DNA of 64,000 nt, taken from contig NZ_FNHY01000009.1 of assembly GCF_900103605.1 (NCBI RefSeq), positions 124,001-188,000 on the forward strand, in the 5' to 3' direction. Shown here piece after piece: positions 34,792 through 47,000 of the stretch. Source of the stretch: Psychrobacillus sp. OK028. GTDB lineage: Bacteria > Bacillota > Bacilli > Bacillales_A > Planococcaceae. The number at the start of each line of letters is the position of its first letter. The stretch's first letter is position 1. The translations under genes and the position numbers were made by a program. Below the pieces are notes generated by a model. That model worked only from the letters and a program-made list of their open reading frames with translations, did not search any database and was not told where the DNA came from.

Positions 34792-34983
34792 TTAGAAATT
34801 TAGTAAGTAATAGTCTTGCTTTATTAAATCAAATTCCTCTGGTGTAACGACTGTTGTATCTAATTCTCCTTCTTCATCAAGGTATGTTAGAATAATAGAA
34901 TTTCCATTGTCCTTAACCAAAGTTTTAGATGTTTTAAAAATTTTATTGAGTTGGATTAAGTATTCATTGCTCATTTGTACCAT
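34792..34983 (-). CDS. Small protein of unknown function
   Basis: 63 residues, ATG preceded by AAAGGAGGAGA, a strong ribosome site. The sequence opens MVQMSNEYLIQLNKIFKTSK and is acidic toward the end (LDEEGELDTTVVTPEEFDL). No motif or signal is recognised. Small acidic proteins next to restriction genes can be anti-restriction or control proteins, but nothing in this one shows that. Confidence 0.6.
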   Translation of the reverse strand: MVQMSNEYLIQLNKIFKTSKTLVKDNGNSIILTYLDEEGELDTTVVTPEEFDLIKQDYYLLNF

Positions 34984-35146
34984 GTAGTATCTCCTCCTTT
35001 CTTCGTATTAATTAATTGAACACTGAATCCTCATTACCTTTTTATAATTAAATATTAATGATGAATTTACTAAAAAATACCAACGTAAACTTCGGAATAT
35101 TTTAAATTTATTGTATAATTTAAAAAGAAAGGATTGAGGAGATACT

Positions 35147-35935
35147 ATGCGGTTACATGTAGAAGAACAATACGATCACGAAGATAATAGTCAAACTGTT
35201 TATTCATTCACAAACACAAAAGCGTTTTCACCTATCAGTGTTATCAGTACGGAAGTACTAGAAGAAGTATTTGAATTTGCATTTGGAATGAGTTTTGGAG
35301 GTCAAGGATACCACAGAAATCATAGGGCAGGTGGTATTGATCGAAGAAGAAATGGCCAAATATTCGCAGATACTTTTCAAGGAAAACTTGCAGAGTTTGC
35401 TTTATGGGACTTTTTTATCTCCAATAATTTAGAAGTTCCAAAACCGGACACAGAAATGTATGAAGAAGGAATTTGGGATACTAGTGATTTTGAATATAAG
35501 GATATAAAAATTGCTGTAAAATCAACAAAGTCCTATGGCCAGTTAATGCTGTTAGAGTCTGAAGACTGGAATGATGAAGGACTGTATATACCAAATCTGA
35601 ATACTGGAAATGAATTATATCACTATTTTATTTTACTTAGAATTCAACCTTTTACCCAATCTATATTATTAGAAAACAGATGTTTGTTCAATGATATAAT
35701 TGATAAAGATAGTCTTAAGGAATTAATCATGCAACAAGAATACTCTTATGATATTCCAGGATATATTACGAATCGTAATCTTGTTCAATTAATTGAAAAT
35801 AATTATTTTATTCCTCAAGGTGCATATCTAAATGTCATTCATGAAAAAAACAAAATGGATGCTGATAACTATTACATACAAACCGGACATATGCACCCTA
35901 TAAACAGGTTAATTAAAATACTACAAAACTTGTAA
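35147..35935 (+). CDS. Putative PD-(D/E)xK endonuclease
   Basis: 262 residues, ribosome site GAGGAGAT. The core LAEFALWDFFISNN (Glu), DTSDFEYKDIKIAVKSTKSY (Asp ... Val-Lys-Ser) reads as helix-Glu, Asp strand, then x-V-K, typical of restriction-like nucleases. Later GLYIPNLNTGNELYHYFIL and PGYITNRNLVQLIE complete a compact domain. It is convergent with the C5 methylase at 36136-37236, so it may be a second nuclease of that restriction system or an independent one. The specificity cannot be read. An intergenic stretch (35936-36111) behind it shows no gene. Confidence 0.6.
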   Translation: MRLHVEEQYDHEDNSQTVYSFTNTKAFSPISVISTEVLEEVFEFAFGMSFGGQGYHRNHRAGGIDRRRNGQIFADTFQGKLAEFALWDFFISNNLEVPKPDTEMYEEGIWDTSDFEYKDIKIAVKSTKSYGQLMLLESEDWNDEGLYIPNLNTGNELYHYFILLRIQPFTQSILLENRCLFNDIIDKDSLKELIMQQEYSYDIPGYITNRNLVQLIENNYFIPQGAYLNVIHEKNKMDADNYYIQTGHMHPINRLIKILQNL

Positions 35936-36111
35936 AAATAAAATGGGATGCTACCATTCAAAGAAAAAATAATAATAAAAAAGGCATTAATCCAAAAGGG
36001 TTATTTTTATATCAGATTGGTATTTTTGTAAATCCTCTTTGGAATCCCAATAATATTCCATTTTTAATCCAAAAATATCAATAGCAGTTAAAGGAGATAA
36101 TGGAACAAGAA

Positions 36112-36138
36112 AAAAGAGACCCTGAGGGGTCTCTTTTA
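36112..36138 (-). terminator. Terminator of the C5 methylase gene
   Basis: AAAAGAGACCC/GGGTCTCTTTT around TGAG (minus strand CTCAGG side), with T-run; its arm overlaps the methylase stop codon. Confidence 0.75.
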
Positions 36139-37236
36139 ATTGCTAACTTTTTGATATTCTTCAACTTTACTACTACTTGTTTGTTTTAATGCACTTAAAA
36201 GATTCGTAGCAATTCGTTCAATAACTGGTACACTGACAGCATTTCCCGCTTGTTTATATACATGACTATTAGCCATTTTTTCGGGAATCACATAATCCGT
36301 TGGAAACCCTTGAATGTTTAAAGTTTCTCTTGGAGTGAGTTTTCTGTATCCCCAATCGTCAATAACCAAAGGAACATTGTGCCCGCCTGTCCCCATGTTG
36401 GCTGTTAAAGTTGGGCATACATTACTTTGATTTTCCCTAATATAAACTCTTCTAAGTTGATATACAGTATCACGATTATGCATTGCTTCATGGATCATAC
36501 CGTAATATTGTGACTCTTCATTGTAATAAAAGTTGTCAGCCTGTTTTACGTTTCTATTTAAGACATCTTCTATTGTTCTAGTTAATGGAATTTTGTCGGG
36601 GAATATAAAATTATCAAGGTCTTCTTTTTCTTTAAATCCAACAATGAAAATTCGTTCCCTATTTTGTGGTATGTTTCCATATTCCATTGTGTTCATAACT
36701 TTGTGGTCAATAAAATACCCGGAACTACTTAACATTTGTTGAATAACTTTAAATGTATTTCCTTTATCATGGCCAACTAGATTTTTAACATTTTCCAGGA
36801 AAATTGCTCTTGGTTGTTTCTTTCTAATGAAACGAACTACATCGAAGAATAAAGTTCCTCTTGGATCAATTGCTTCTGTCTTATTACTTTTACAGTTTGG
36901 ACATAATACTTCTGAAATATATTGTTCATAAGTTACATCGTGTTGGCATTTGCAATCATCACATTGATATTTCATTCCATGTCTATTTCCTGCAACACTA
37001 AATGCAACACATGGCCATCCAGCAGTAATAATATCTACATCAGGCATATCATTTTCATCTAAATTACGAATATCATCTACTACTAATTCGTGTTCAAAAT
37101 TGGCTTTATATGTGATAGCCGCATTTTTATCTATTTCATTTGCCCACTTAATTATGGCACCGGCTCTTTCAAACCCTTTATCTATTCCACCAACGCCCGC
37201 GAAAAGTGAGGCAACTGTAAATCTATCGTTTTCCAT
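36136..37236 (-). CDS. DNA (cytosine-5-)-methyltransferase
   Basis: 366 residues, ribosome site TGGAGG. Motifs in order: I SLFAGVGGIDKGFERAG, IV TAGWPCVAFS with catalytic Cys76, VI FLENVKNLVG, VIII NIPQNRERIFIVG, a target-recognition region (about 225-295), IX/X LNIQGFPTDY and QAGNAVSVPVIERIA. An extra insert after motif IV carries CDDCKCQ and CPNCKS (Cys92, 95, 112, 115), a likely zinc ribbon that is not usual in short C5 methylases. It protects the element's own DNA from the endonuclease encoded upstream (37365-38519), in the same direction. Confidence 0.92.
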   Translation of the reverse strand: MENDRFTVASLFAGVGGIDKGFERAGAIIKWANEIDKNAAITYKANFEHELVVDDIRNLDENDMPDVDIITAGWPCVAFSVAGNRHGMKYQCDDCKCQHDVTYEQYISEVLCPNCKSNKTEAIDPRGTLFFDVVRFIRKKQPRAIFLENVKNLVGHDKGNTFKVIQQMLSSSGYFIDHKVMNTMEYGNIPQNRERIFIVGFKEKEDLDNFIFPDKIPLTRTIEDVLNRNVKQADNFYYNEESQYYGMIHEAMHNRDTVYQLRRVYIRENQSNVCPTLTANMGTGGHNVPLVIDDWGYRKLTPRETLNIQGFPTDYVIPEKMANSHVYKQAGNAVSVPVIERIATNLLSALKQTSSSKVEEYQKVSN

Positions 37237-37364
37237 AAAATAACCTCCATAGGGAAGAACTGATGTTCTTAATTATATCTACACTAATTGTAGCATGATT
37301 TTGCTAATCTGGCTGCCCCCAAGAGAATATTTTCACATATTGTCATCTGAAAGTCTAGTATTTG

Positions 37365-38519
37365 CTATTTATTGTTCTCTTCAAATTCATCATAAGTTCC
37401 AGTTTCAGCAAAATCTATACGGAATACTAAATCATCTAGTTTCGTCACAACTACAGAATCAATTCCTATACTGTCTAACAATACTTTTGTAACAAGAGTC
37501 CGAGGTGGAAGTTGTAGAACTGTCTGTAAAATCCAATTTCCTAATTCTCTGTTTGGATTTGACATAAATCCTTTTCCTCCACCTTGACAAACTTTCGCTG
37601 AAAGTCTCTGTCCGTTCGGTAGAATAAGAGTACACGGTTCTCTATGATCTGTCACCTTGTCGTATGGAAAGAAACCTTCAAATCGGTTATGAATCCAACT
37701 AGGAATTGGAATATAAACTTCATCCTCATGTCTTGGTTTTCCACTTCTTTCCTTAGCATTCCACTGATTTAAACCACTCTTCGGATAAACTAGACCATCT
37801 TGTGCAGAATATAATGGTAGCACAACAAATTCGTATTGTTCTTCCAAACTTTCGTGGGATAGATACATATTTTTTGCTTCCTCACCCAATAAGAATTCAA
37901 ATGGATTGTCCAATATGTCCACGTCAAAAGTAGCAACTGCATTGTCTGTAATGAATCTCTTGTACAACGTACTTTTTGATATAGAAAATTTGTATTCTGC
38001 ATATTGATCGCTAAACCAAATGTTTTTTGCTGTAGTCGCAGTGGTGTTTAATCTCAATGTATCTAAATCAATCTTTTTTAGTTGCTCCTCATGAATTTCA
38101 AATGAACCTTCTTTACGAGTCACTAAGTGATAAATCATTTCATCAGCATCTGTAATTCGCAAAGCCAAATCAATACGATCATTTCTTAAGCATGATACTA
38201 TTTCCATAATTTTATTAGGGGACTCATTTTGGAAATAATTTATGGCATGGTTAAATTCAGCAATTTTTTCTACGCATCGACCATTTCTGTGTTGAAAAGT
38301 TTTTAATGCTATTCCTACCTTATCTTTCATTGCATCGAAGGTAATATCCCCTCTTGATAAGTTGTGTGCTTCCAGTGACCTACAAAAGATATTTTCAGCC
38401 GCACGATAATACAGGTAAGGCACCTCGTTATCCGAAAAAAGGTTAGACAGTGAACCTACTGTTTGTAATAACTTAATATATTCTCTTCTTTGTTCTTCAC
38501 TTTGATTATTATAAAACAT
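37365..38519 (-). CDS. Type II restriction endonuclease-like protein
   Basis: 384 residues, ribosome site GGAAGGGGG. The N-terminal half has DITFDAMKDKVGIALKTF followed by EKIAEFN, a candidate nuclease core (Asp ... Leu-Lys). The C-terminal half (about 245-350) reads NQWNAKERSGKPRHEDEVYI, IPSWIHNRFEGFFP, LPNGQRLSAKVCQGGGKGFM and GNWILQTVLQL, as in the B3-like DNA-binding domain of NgoFVII/EcoRII-type restriction enzymes. It lies upstream of the C5 methylase with a 128-bp gap, so the pair is probably a type II restriction-modification unit. The sequence recognised cannot be deduced. The first gene after the ssrA junction, it is the outermost cargo gene. Confidence 0.72.
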   Translation of the reverse strand: MFYNNQSEEQRREYIKLLQTVGSLSNLFSDNEVPYLYYRAAENIFCRSLEAHNLSRGDITFDAMKDKVGIALKTFQHRNGRCVEKIAEFNHAINYFQNESPNKIMEIVSCLRNDRIDLALRITDADEMIYHLVTRKEGSFEIHEEQLKKIDLDTLRLNTTATTAKNIWFSDQYAEYKFSISKSTLYKRFITDNAVATFDVDILDNPFEFLLGEEAKNMYLSHESLEEQYEFVVLPLYSAQDGLVYPKSGLNQWNAKERSGKPRHEDEVYIPIPSWIHNRFEGFFPYDKVTDHREPCTLILPNGQRLSAKVCQGGGKGFMSNPNRELGNWILQTVLQLPPRTLVTKVLLDSIGIDSVVVTKLDDLVFRIDFAETGTYDEFEENNK

Positions 38520-38603
38520 CTATAGTTCCCCCTTCCTATAAACATCATAACAATGATTGAATCATCACTACAATAGTAATAAAAATTATCACCAAAAAGT
38601 AAC

Positions 38604-38643
38604 AAAAAAAAGGAGTAGGGAAATTAATCCCTGCTCCTTTTTT
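38604..38643 (-). terminator. Element-borne terminator now serving ssrA
   Basis: AAAGGAGCAGGG and CCCTACTCCTTT arms around ATTAATTT with T8 on the minus strand, about 90 bp downstream of the tmRNA 3' end. It belongs to the inserted element. Confidence 0.8.
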
Positions 38644-38709
38644 CGTCTTGTATGTTCTTTATCCCAATTCGCTTATAATAAATCGTTTTTCTTGAGACGA
38701 TTATTAGTT

Positions 38710-38723
38710 TGTACTTGGGTATT
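38710..38723. repeat. attP half arm, right end of serine-recombinase element
   Basis: TTGTACTTGGGTAT, the inverse of the arm at 17013-17026 with one mismatch. It lies 5 bp outside the att core copy at 38729. Confidence 0.7.
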
Positions 38724-38728
38724 GCAGA

Positions 38729-38748
38729 TGGAGACGGCGGGATTTGAA
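38729..38748. repeat. Right attachment site within the ssrA 3' end
   Basis: ATGGAGACGGC plus following bases, forming the acceptor and T-arm end of the intact tmRNA gene. Copies at 4589 and 16990. Confidence 0.8.
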
Positions 38749-39080
38749 CCCGCGTCCAGAAACTCTAACACTTAAGCTTCTACGCGTGTATCTTACCTAT
38801 TTGAAGTTTCGCGTAGCATTATGCCGATAAGCGGGCGTCCTGTACGCTAACTTGAAAATCTCTTGTAGACAGCTCAAGTTGCACTGGCTACCGTATCCCA
38901 CTAAAGTTGAGCTCTACCTAGCCACATGGGCGATGGATAGATAAAGCAGATCCGAGCTTACGCTGCGAATGCTAAGTTGTTGTTTGTTTTGCCTGTTGTT
39001 ATAAGTTCCGTTTTTACGGAGCCGAGCCTCCGACGCGCAACTCAAGCTCAGACTATCCCTGTCGAATCCATAACGTCCCC
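38730..39080 (-). ncRNA. ssrA: Transfer-messenger RNA (tmRNA)
   Basis: About 351 nt. The 5' end GGGGACG pairs with CGTCTCC at the 3' end to form the acceptor stem (one G-U), with discriminator A at 38730; the terminal CCA is not encoded. The 5' part GGATTCGACAGGGATAG and 3' part GGGTTCAAATCCC (T arm) are typical. The mRNA-like part encodes the tag GKTNNNLAFAA and a TAA (38993 down to 38958); the codon just before the glycine is ACA. tmRNA rescues stalled ribosomes with SmpB, encoded next. Its 3' end is the insertion site for the 34-kb island, which restores the full gene. Confidence 0.95.
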
Positions 39081-39173
39081 GTTTATGGAATATGTTGCTT
39101 AGTTACATAACTTACTATACATCAAATATGGTCAAAATTCAAGTGAGACATTCTACCAGCAATGGTAAACCTA

Positions 39174-39641
39174 TTACTGGTTACGTTCTTTAAATGCTCT
39201 TTCCATATCACGTTTGGCTTCTTTTTTCTTCAAGACGTCACGTTTATCGTAATCTTTTTTCCCTTTACCTAAACCTATCAATACTTTGGCGTAGCCACTT
39301 TTCAGATACATCTTCAATGGTACGATCGTATAACCATCTCTTTTTGTATCCCCGATTAACGTACTGATTTGTTTTTTGTGCAACAATAGTTTTCTAGCTC
39401 TTAATGGATCGTGGTTAAATCGATTTCCTTGCTCGTATGGACTAATATGCATATTGGAAATCCACGCTTCGTTATTACGAATTCGTATGAAAGCATCCTT
39501 TAGTTGCACCTTACCATTACGAATAGATTTAATCTCTGTACCTTGAAGTACAATCCCTGCTTCGATCGTTTCTTCGATAAAATAATCATGGTTTGCTTTT
39601 TTGTTCTGTGCAAGTACCTTATCATCATGCTTTTTAGCCAT
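39174..39641 (-). CDS. smpB: SsrA-binding protein
   Basis: 155 residues from the ATG at 39641 ([20 protein letters not shown]), the usual SmpB length; a GTG at 39650 is in frame but the GAGGGGTG site fits the ATG. Family stretches are [37 protein letters not shown] and [20 protein letters not shown], with a basic C-terminal tail [20 protein letters not shown] that inserts in the ribosome's mRNA channel. SmpB binds tmRNA and the decoding site. It follows rnr by about 50 bp and precedes ssrA, the standard order. Confidence 0.97.
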   Translation of the reverse strand: MAKKHDDKVLAQNKKANHDYFIEETIEAGIVLQGTEIKSIRNGKVQLKDAFIRIRNNEAWISNMHISPYEQGNRFNHDPLRARKLLLHKKQISTLIGDTKRDGYTIVPLKMYLKSGYAKVLIGLGKGKKDYDKRDVLKKKEAKRDMERAFKERNQ

Positions 39642-39691
39642 TTCATTCACCCCTCAAAAACTAAAGAAAGAGCGACTTTGTAATCGCTCCG

Positions 39692-42004
39692 TTATTTTTT
39701 CTTCGGTCGTTTACGACGTTGAGATTTTTTCGCAACTGACTCGTAAAACTTTTGTTTCTGTTTTGTTCCTTTTTTCGGACCAGGCTGAGATTTTTCTCTA
39801 TTTCCAGTACCACTGCTGCCCTTTTTAGACGCATGTATAACTTTTGGTGTTTCTTTTCTAGTGCGCTGGAATGCTTTTTTCATTCCGACGATTTCAAAAT
39901 CAATCGAAGCTTCTTCTGGTTTTACAGCAGACACTCGAACCGTAACTTCATCACCGATACGGAACTGCTTTCCAGCTCGTTCCCCAATCATCATCATTTG
40001 ACGATCGTCAAAACGATAATAATCATCGGTCATATTCGTCACATGTACGAGACCTTCAATCGTATTTGGAAGTTCGATAAATAGACCGAAGTTCGTTACG
40101 GAACTAACAATCCCTTCAAATTCCTCGCCGATTTTATCAGCCATATACTGAGCTTTTTTCAGTGCATCCGTATCACGCTCAGCATCTACTGCGCGACGTT
40201 CCCGTTTAGACGTATGCTCAGCAATATCGTCCATAATGGCTCCCCAATGGTTAATGGTTGCCTGCGACACGTCTTCATTCACTAAATACGTACGTATTAA
40301 ACGATGAACGATTAAATCCGGATAACGACGAATTGGTGATGTGAAGTGGGTATAAAATTCGGTTGATAAACCAAAATGTCCTAGACATTCGGAATAGTAT
40401 TTAGCCTGTTGTAATGAACGTAAAAGCATCGTAGAAATAACCGGTTCTTCTGGCATTCCTTCAATGTTTTCGATAATTTCCTGTAATGCTTTTGGATGAA
40501 CTTCGTTACCAGTCCCTTTAACGACTATCCCAAAATTCGTTAAGAAATTAAAGAATCGTTCTAGTTTTTCGGGCTTTGGATCTTCGTGAATACGATAAAT
40601 AAACGGTACGTCCATCCATTTAAAATGTTCTGCAACTGTTTCGTTGGCAGCAAGCATGAACTCTTCAATTAAACGCTCTGCAACAGTACGCTCTCGAGTT
40701 GCAATATCTGTTGGCCAGCCATCTTCATCGACTATTATTTTTGCTTCTGGGAAGTCAAAGTCAATTGCTCCACGTCGTTCACGTTTGTTACGTAGGATTT
40801 CCGCTAGCTCTCCCATTAGCTCGAACATCGGCACTAAGTCTTTATAACGCTCTATTAATTCTTCGTCTTTTTCTTCTATAATCTTGTATACATCCGAGTA
40901 CGTCATTCTTTCAGTAGTTCGAATCACACTTTGGAAAATTTCGTGTGAGGTAACCATCCCTGACCCATCAATGATCATTTCACAGGATAAGGTTAAACGA
41001 TCTACTTGTGGATTTAACGAACAAATTCCGTTAGACAATCGATGTGGAATCATAGGAATAACACGATCGGCTAAGTATACACTTGTTCCACGATCATATG
41101 CTTCTCGGTCTAATGGCGATCCTTCCGTTACATAATGACTTACGTCAGCGATATGGACGCCAAGTTTATATGTACCATCGGAATTTTTCGTAACAGTTAC
41201 GGCATCATCCAAGTCTTTAGCGTCTGCTCCATCAATTGTAACGATTACTTCATTTCGAAGATCTCTACGATCATCCATGTCCTTCTCGTCAATTTGATCT
41301 GGTACAGACTCTGCTTGGTTGATCACTTCTTCTGGGAAGTCAATCGTTATTCCATGCTTATAAATAATAGAAAGTATATCGACACCTGGATCATTTTTAT
41401 GACCTAGAATTTGTGTTACCATCCCTGTAGCGGACTTTCTTTCATTTGGCCACTCGGTAATTTCTACGACTACCTTATGCCCCTCAATTGCCCCAAGCGT
41501 GTCTCCTTTGGCGATAAAGACATCCATAGGGACTTTTTTATCGTCTGGGATTACAAATCCAAAGCCTTTATTGTCTTGGAATGTTCCAACAACCTGCGTC
41601 ATACCGCGCTGTGTTATTTTTATAATGGATCCTTCTCTGCGATCTCCTGATGTTTCTTTGGAAACACGAACGAGTACCTTGTCTCCGTTGACTGCTCCAT
41701 TTACCTCGGTAGGTGGGATGAAAATGTCATCCATTCCGCTCTCTTCCGGAGTAACGAAACCGAACCCTTTTGCATGCCCAATAAATTTCCCAACGATTAA
41801 ATTCATGCGAGAAGGAATCCCATATCTATTCGATCTAGAGCGAACGACGAAACCATATTCCTCCATTTGGACTAGTGTTTTCACTAGCTCTTTAAATTCA
41901 TCAGCATCTACCAGATTAAAATGCTCTTCTAGCTCTTTTGTAGTCATTGGTTTATATTCTTCTGTGTTCATTAGATCTAGTAATTGTTGTTTCATATTTT
42001 CCAT
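39692..42004 (-). CDS. rnr: Ribonuclease R
   Basis: 770 residues. Order: N-terminal winged helix (about 1-65), cold-shock domains ([19 protein letters not shown] and [17 protein letters not shown]), the RNB catalytic domain with [14 protein letters not shown] and [16 protein letters not shown] (the Asp cluster that binds metal), [20 protein letters not shown], and a C-terminal S1 domain ([20 protein letters not shown]). It ends in a long Lys-rich tail. RNase R degrades structured RNA from the 3' end and works with tmRNA-SmpB. Ribosome site AGGAGGG. It is in an operon with the upstream esterase and secG and with smpB. Confidence 0.97.
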   Translation of the reverse strand: MENMKQQLLDLMNTEEYKPMTTKELEEHFNLVDADEFKELVKTLVQMEEYGFVVRSRSNRYGIPSRMNLIVGKFIGHAKGFGFVTPEESGMDDIFIPPTEVNGAVNGDKVLVRVSKETSGDRREGSIIKITQRGMTQVVGTFQDNKGFGFVIPDDKKVPMDVFIAKGDTLGAIEGHKVVVEITEWPNERKSATGMVTQILGHKNDPGVDILSIIYKHGITIDFPEEVINQAESVPDQIDEKDMDDRRDLRNEVIVTIDGADAKDLDDAVTVTKNSDGTYKLGVHIADVSHYVTEGSPLDREAYDRGTSVYLADRVIPMIPHRLSNGICSLNPQVDRLTLSCEMIIDGSGMVTSHEIFQSVIRTTERMTYSDVYKIIEEKDEELIERYKDLVPMFELMGELAEILRNKRERRGAIDFDFPEAKIIVDEDGWPTDIATRERTVAERLIEEFMLAANETVAEHFKWMDVPFIYRIHEDPKPEKLERFFNFLTNFGIVVKGTGNEVHPKALQEIIENIEGMPEEPVISTMLLRSLQQAKYYSECLGHFGLSTEFYTHFTSPIRRYPDLIVHRLIRTYLVNEDVSQATINHWGAIMDDIAEHTSKRERRAVDAERDTDALKKAQYMADKIGEEFEGIVSSVTNFGLFIELPNTIEGLVHVTNMTDDYYRFDDRQMMMIGERAGKQFRIGDEVTVRVSAVKPEEASIDFEIVGMKKAFQRTRKETPKVIHASKKGSSGTGNREKSQPGPKKGTKQKQKFYESVAKKSQRRKRPKKK

Positions 42005-42046
42005 CTAACATCCCTCCTTTTTCAGCGTGTGCACATTTGGACTGTT

Positions 42047-42793
42047 TTACACATTCCAATCAAGCGACTCTAAAAAGTTTAATATATCTTCGTGCAATTG
42101 TTCTTTTTCTGAACCCAGTGTGATTACGTGTCCGGAGTTTTCATACCAATTTAGTTTTTTCTCGAATGATTCCGCCTGTTCATATATATACTCAGCAGAA
42201 GAAATATCGATAACTTTATCTTTTTTTCCTTGAGTAACTAATAAAGGAGCATATACATGATCCACATGCTCACGAACATTGTAAACAAATTCTCTTAGCT
42301 CAGCCAATGTCTCCATTGGTGTTTTTCGAATAGCCTCTACTTCTTCTTCGATTTGTTGTTCGGATTTTCCTTCATATTTTTTATATTCTTTTGCGTATTT
42401 TACTACACCTTCAAACATAATATCAGTCGTTTTCATCGTCATCGGGGAGCACATAGTGACAATACCTTTTACAGGTACTGTATACCCTAACTTCAGTGAA
42501 AATACTCCTCCAAGTGAAAGCCCGGCAACAGCAATTTCCTCATAGCCAGCTGCTTTTAAACGGTCATATCCTCTCATAACATCCTTCCACCAGTCCTGTG
42601 GTCCTGTTTCCAATAGTTCTTCTGGTGGCACACCATGTCCTTTGTAATGAGGAGCGAGTGATGTGTAGCCGTTTTTCTCTAAAAAGCGTCCAAGCATACG
42701 AACATCTGAAGAATTTCCTGTAAAACCATGAAGCAGCAATACCGCACGTTTGCCAGCTTCAAAGAAAAATGGCTTAGGAGTTGAAATTCGCAT
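42047..42793 (-). CDS. est: Carboxylesterase (Est/YvaK type)
   Basis: About 248 residues from the ATG at 42793 ([20 protein letters not shown]), placed 9 nt after TGGAGG; in-frame ATGs upstream lack a site. It is an alpha/beta hydrolase: [16 protein letters not shown] (oxyanion region), [18 protein letters not shown] with nucleophile Ser in G-L-S-L-G, Asp in [15 protein letters not shown], and His in [16 protein letters not shown]. It hydrolyses short-chain esters in the cytoplasm. Gene order secG-est-rnr-smpB is the same as in Bacillus. Confidence 0.92.
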   Translation of the reverse strand: MRISTPKPFFFEAGKRAVLLLHGFTGNSSDVRMLGRFLEKNGYTSLAPHYKGHGVPPEELLETGPQDWWKDVMRGYDRLKAAGYEEIAVAGLSLGGVFSLKLGYTVPVKGIVTMCSPMTMKTTDIMFEGVVKYAKEYKKYEGKSEQQIEEEVEAIRKTPMETLAELREFVYNVREHVDHVYAPLLVTQGKKDKVIDISSAEYIYEQAESFEKKLNWYENSGHVITLGSEKEQLHEDILNFLESLDWNV

Positions 42794-42907
42794 ATGTAAA
42801 ACCTCCATCAATAATAGCTTTTTGCATTATTTATCATACTAATTATTTCATTAATTAGTTTAATATGCCCGAATAATGCCTTATATTTCATATGTATAAT
42901 TATTTTT

Positions 42908-42952
42908 AGTTAAAAGAAAACGCCTAACCAATCAGAAGTCGGTCAGGCGGTT
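42908..42952 (-). terminator. Terminator between secG and est
   Basis: CGCCTGACC and GGTTAGGCG arms around an 18-base loop, followed by TTTTCTTTT on the minus strand. It may limit read-through from secG into est. Confidence 0.65.
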
Positions 42953-43035
42953 CACATCTGTTTATTAATCAAAAGGCTTTGGCTTTAGTGTATAATACAC
43001 TCACCGGAATAAATGACCCTATCAATAGAGTAGGA

Positions 43036-43263
43036 TTAAAATTTAGTTATGGCAATAGTCAATATAAAAAATAGAACTGCAAGTACAACCGTCACTCTAT
43101 GTAAGACTAAGTCCATACCTCGAGCTTTTTGTTTTCCAAAAAGTTGTTCAGCTCCACCAGAGATGGCTCCTGAAAGACCAGCACTTTTCCCTGATTGTAA
43201 CAATACAACAACGATTAATGCGAGCGCAACGATGACAAGTAAAGTCAATATTAATGCGTGCAT
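43036..43263 (-). CDS. secG: Preprotein translocase subunit SecG
   Basis: 75 residues with two membrane helices ([20 protein letters not shown] at the N-terminus and [20 protein letters not shown] at the C-terminus) and the loop [20 protein letters not shown] typical of SecG. It assists SecYE in protein export. The ribosome site is CAGGAGGTGGAAT. It is the first gene of the secG-est-rnr-smpB cluster and lies behind the eno terminator. Confidence 0.95.
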   Translation of the reverse strand: MHALILTLLVIVALALIVVVLLQSGKSAGLSGAISGGAEQLFGKQKARGMDLVLHRVTVVLAVLFFILTIAITKF

Positions 43264-43358
43264 TTATTCCACCTCCTGAAAAGAACGTTCACAATATATA
43301 TAATTTTACCAAAAAACAAGTACATTTACAACCTATCCCCCAAAATATTTAGGTAAAA

Positions 43359-43393
43359 AAGCAGTTAGCAAATTTCGCTAACTGCTTTTTTAC
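43359..43393. terminator. Bidirectional terminator after eno
   Basis: AAAAAAGCAGTTAGC and GCTAACTGCTTTTTT arms around AAATTTC. It ends the glycolytic operon on the minus strand. Confidence 0.85.
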
Positions 43394-43394
43394 A

Positions 43395-46223
<2,829 letters not shown>

Positions 46224-46231
<8 letters not shown>

Positions 46232-46985
46232 TTGCACCAGCCTCCAATAGTTTCACAAAAGAGTCTACTTGTAGGCTTGCTCCTCCTACTAATGCACCGT
46301 CAATATGCTCCTTGGAAAGAAGCTCTTCAATATTTTCTGGTTTCACACTACCACCGTATTGGATGCGAACCTGACTAGCTACTTCTTCTCCAAAACCATC
46401 TAAAATCGTTTCACGAATTGCTTGGCATACGTCATTTGCATCATCTGCAGTAGCCGTTTTTCCAGTTCCAATCGCCCAAATTGGCTCATATGCAATAATC
46501 GATTGAATTAGTTGCTCTTCTGTTAATCCTTCAATTGCAGCCATTACTTGGTTAGAAACAATCGTTTCTGTTTCGTTTTGCTCACGCTGCTCCAATGTTT
46601 CACCCACACAAATGATTGGTGTTAGGTTAAACTCAAAAGCAGATTTTACTTTTTTATTGACCGATTCATCTGTTTCATTGAAATATTGACGACGTTCAGA
46701 GTGACCAATTACAACGTATTCTACTCCTAAGTCTTTCAGCTGATGACCACTAACTTCACCTGTAAATGCTCCCTCTTTTTCCTCGTGCATCGTTTGAGCA
46801 CCGATAGAAACGAACGAACCCTTTGTCGCTTGAACAAGCTGATCTAAAAATAGCGCTGGAGCGCAGATTACTGCATCAACTTTTGTGCTATCCACTTGTT
46901 GTTCTTTTAACTGAAGTGCAAATTCCTTTGCCTCACCAAGTGTTTTATACATCTTCCAATTCCCTGCTATTACTGGTTTACGCAT
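46224..46985 (-). CDS. tpiA: Triosephosphate isomerase
   Basis: 253 residues. GNWKMYKT (Asn and catalytic Lys), [13 protein letters not shown] (catalytic His), [16 protein letters not shown] (catalytic Glu), [11 protein letters not shown] and [10 protein letters not shown] are all present. It interconverts dihydroxyacetone phosphate and glyceraldehyde 3-phosphate. Ribosome site GGAGATG. It lies between pgk (16 bp) and gpmI (8-bp overlap). Confidence 0.98.
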
Positions 46986-47000
46986 ATGACATCTCCTCCA

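Noticed and set aside
41499-42008. 169-residue plus-strand frame
   Set aside because: Antisense shadow of rnr.
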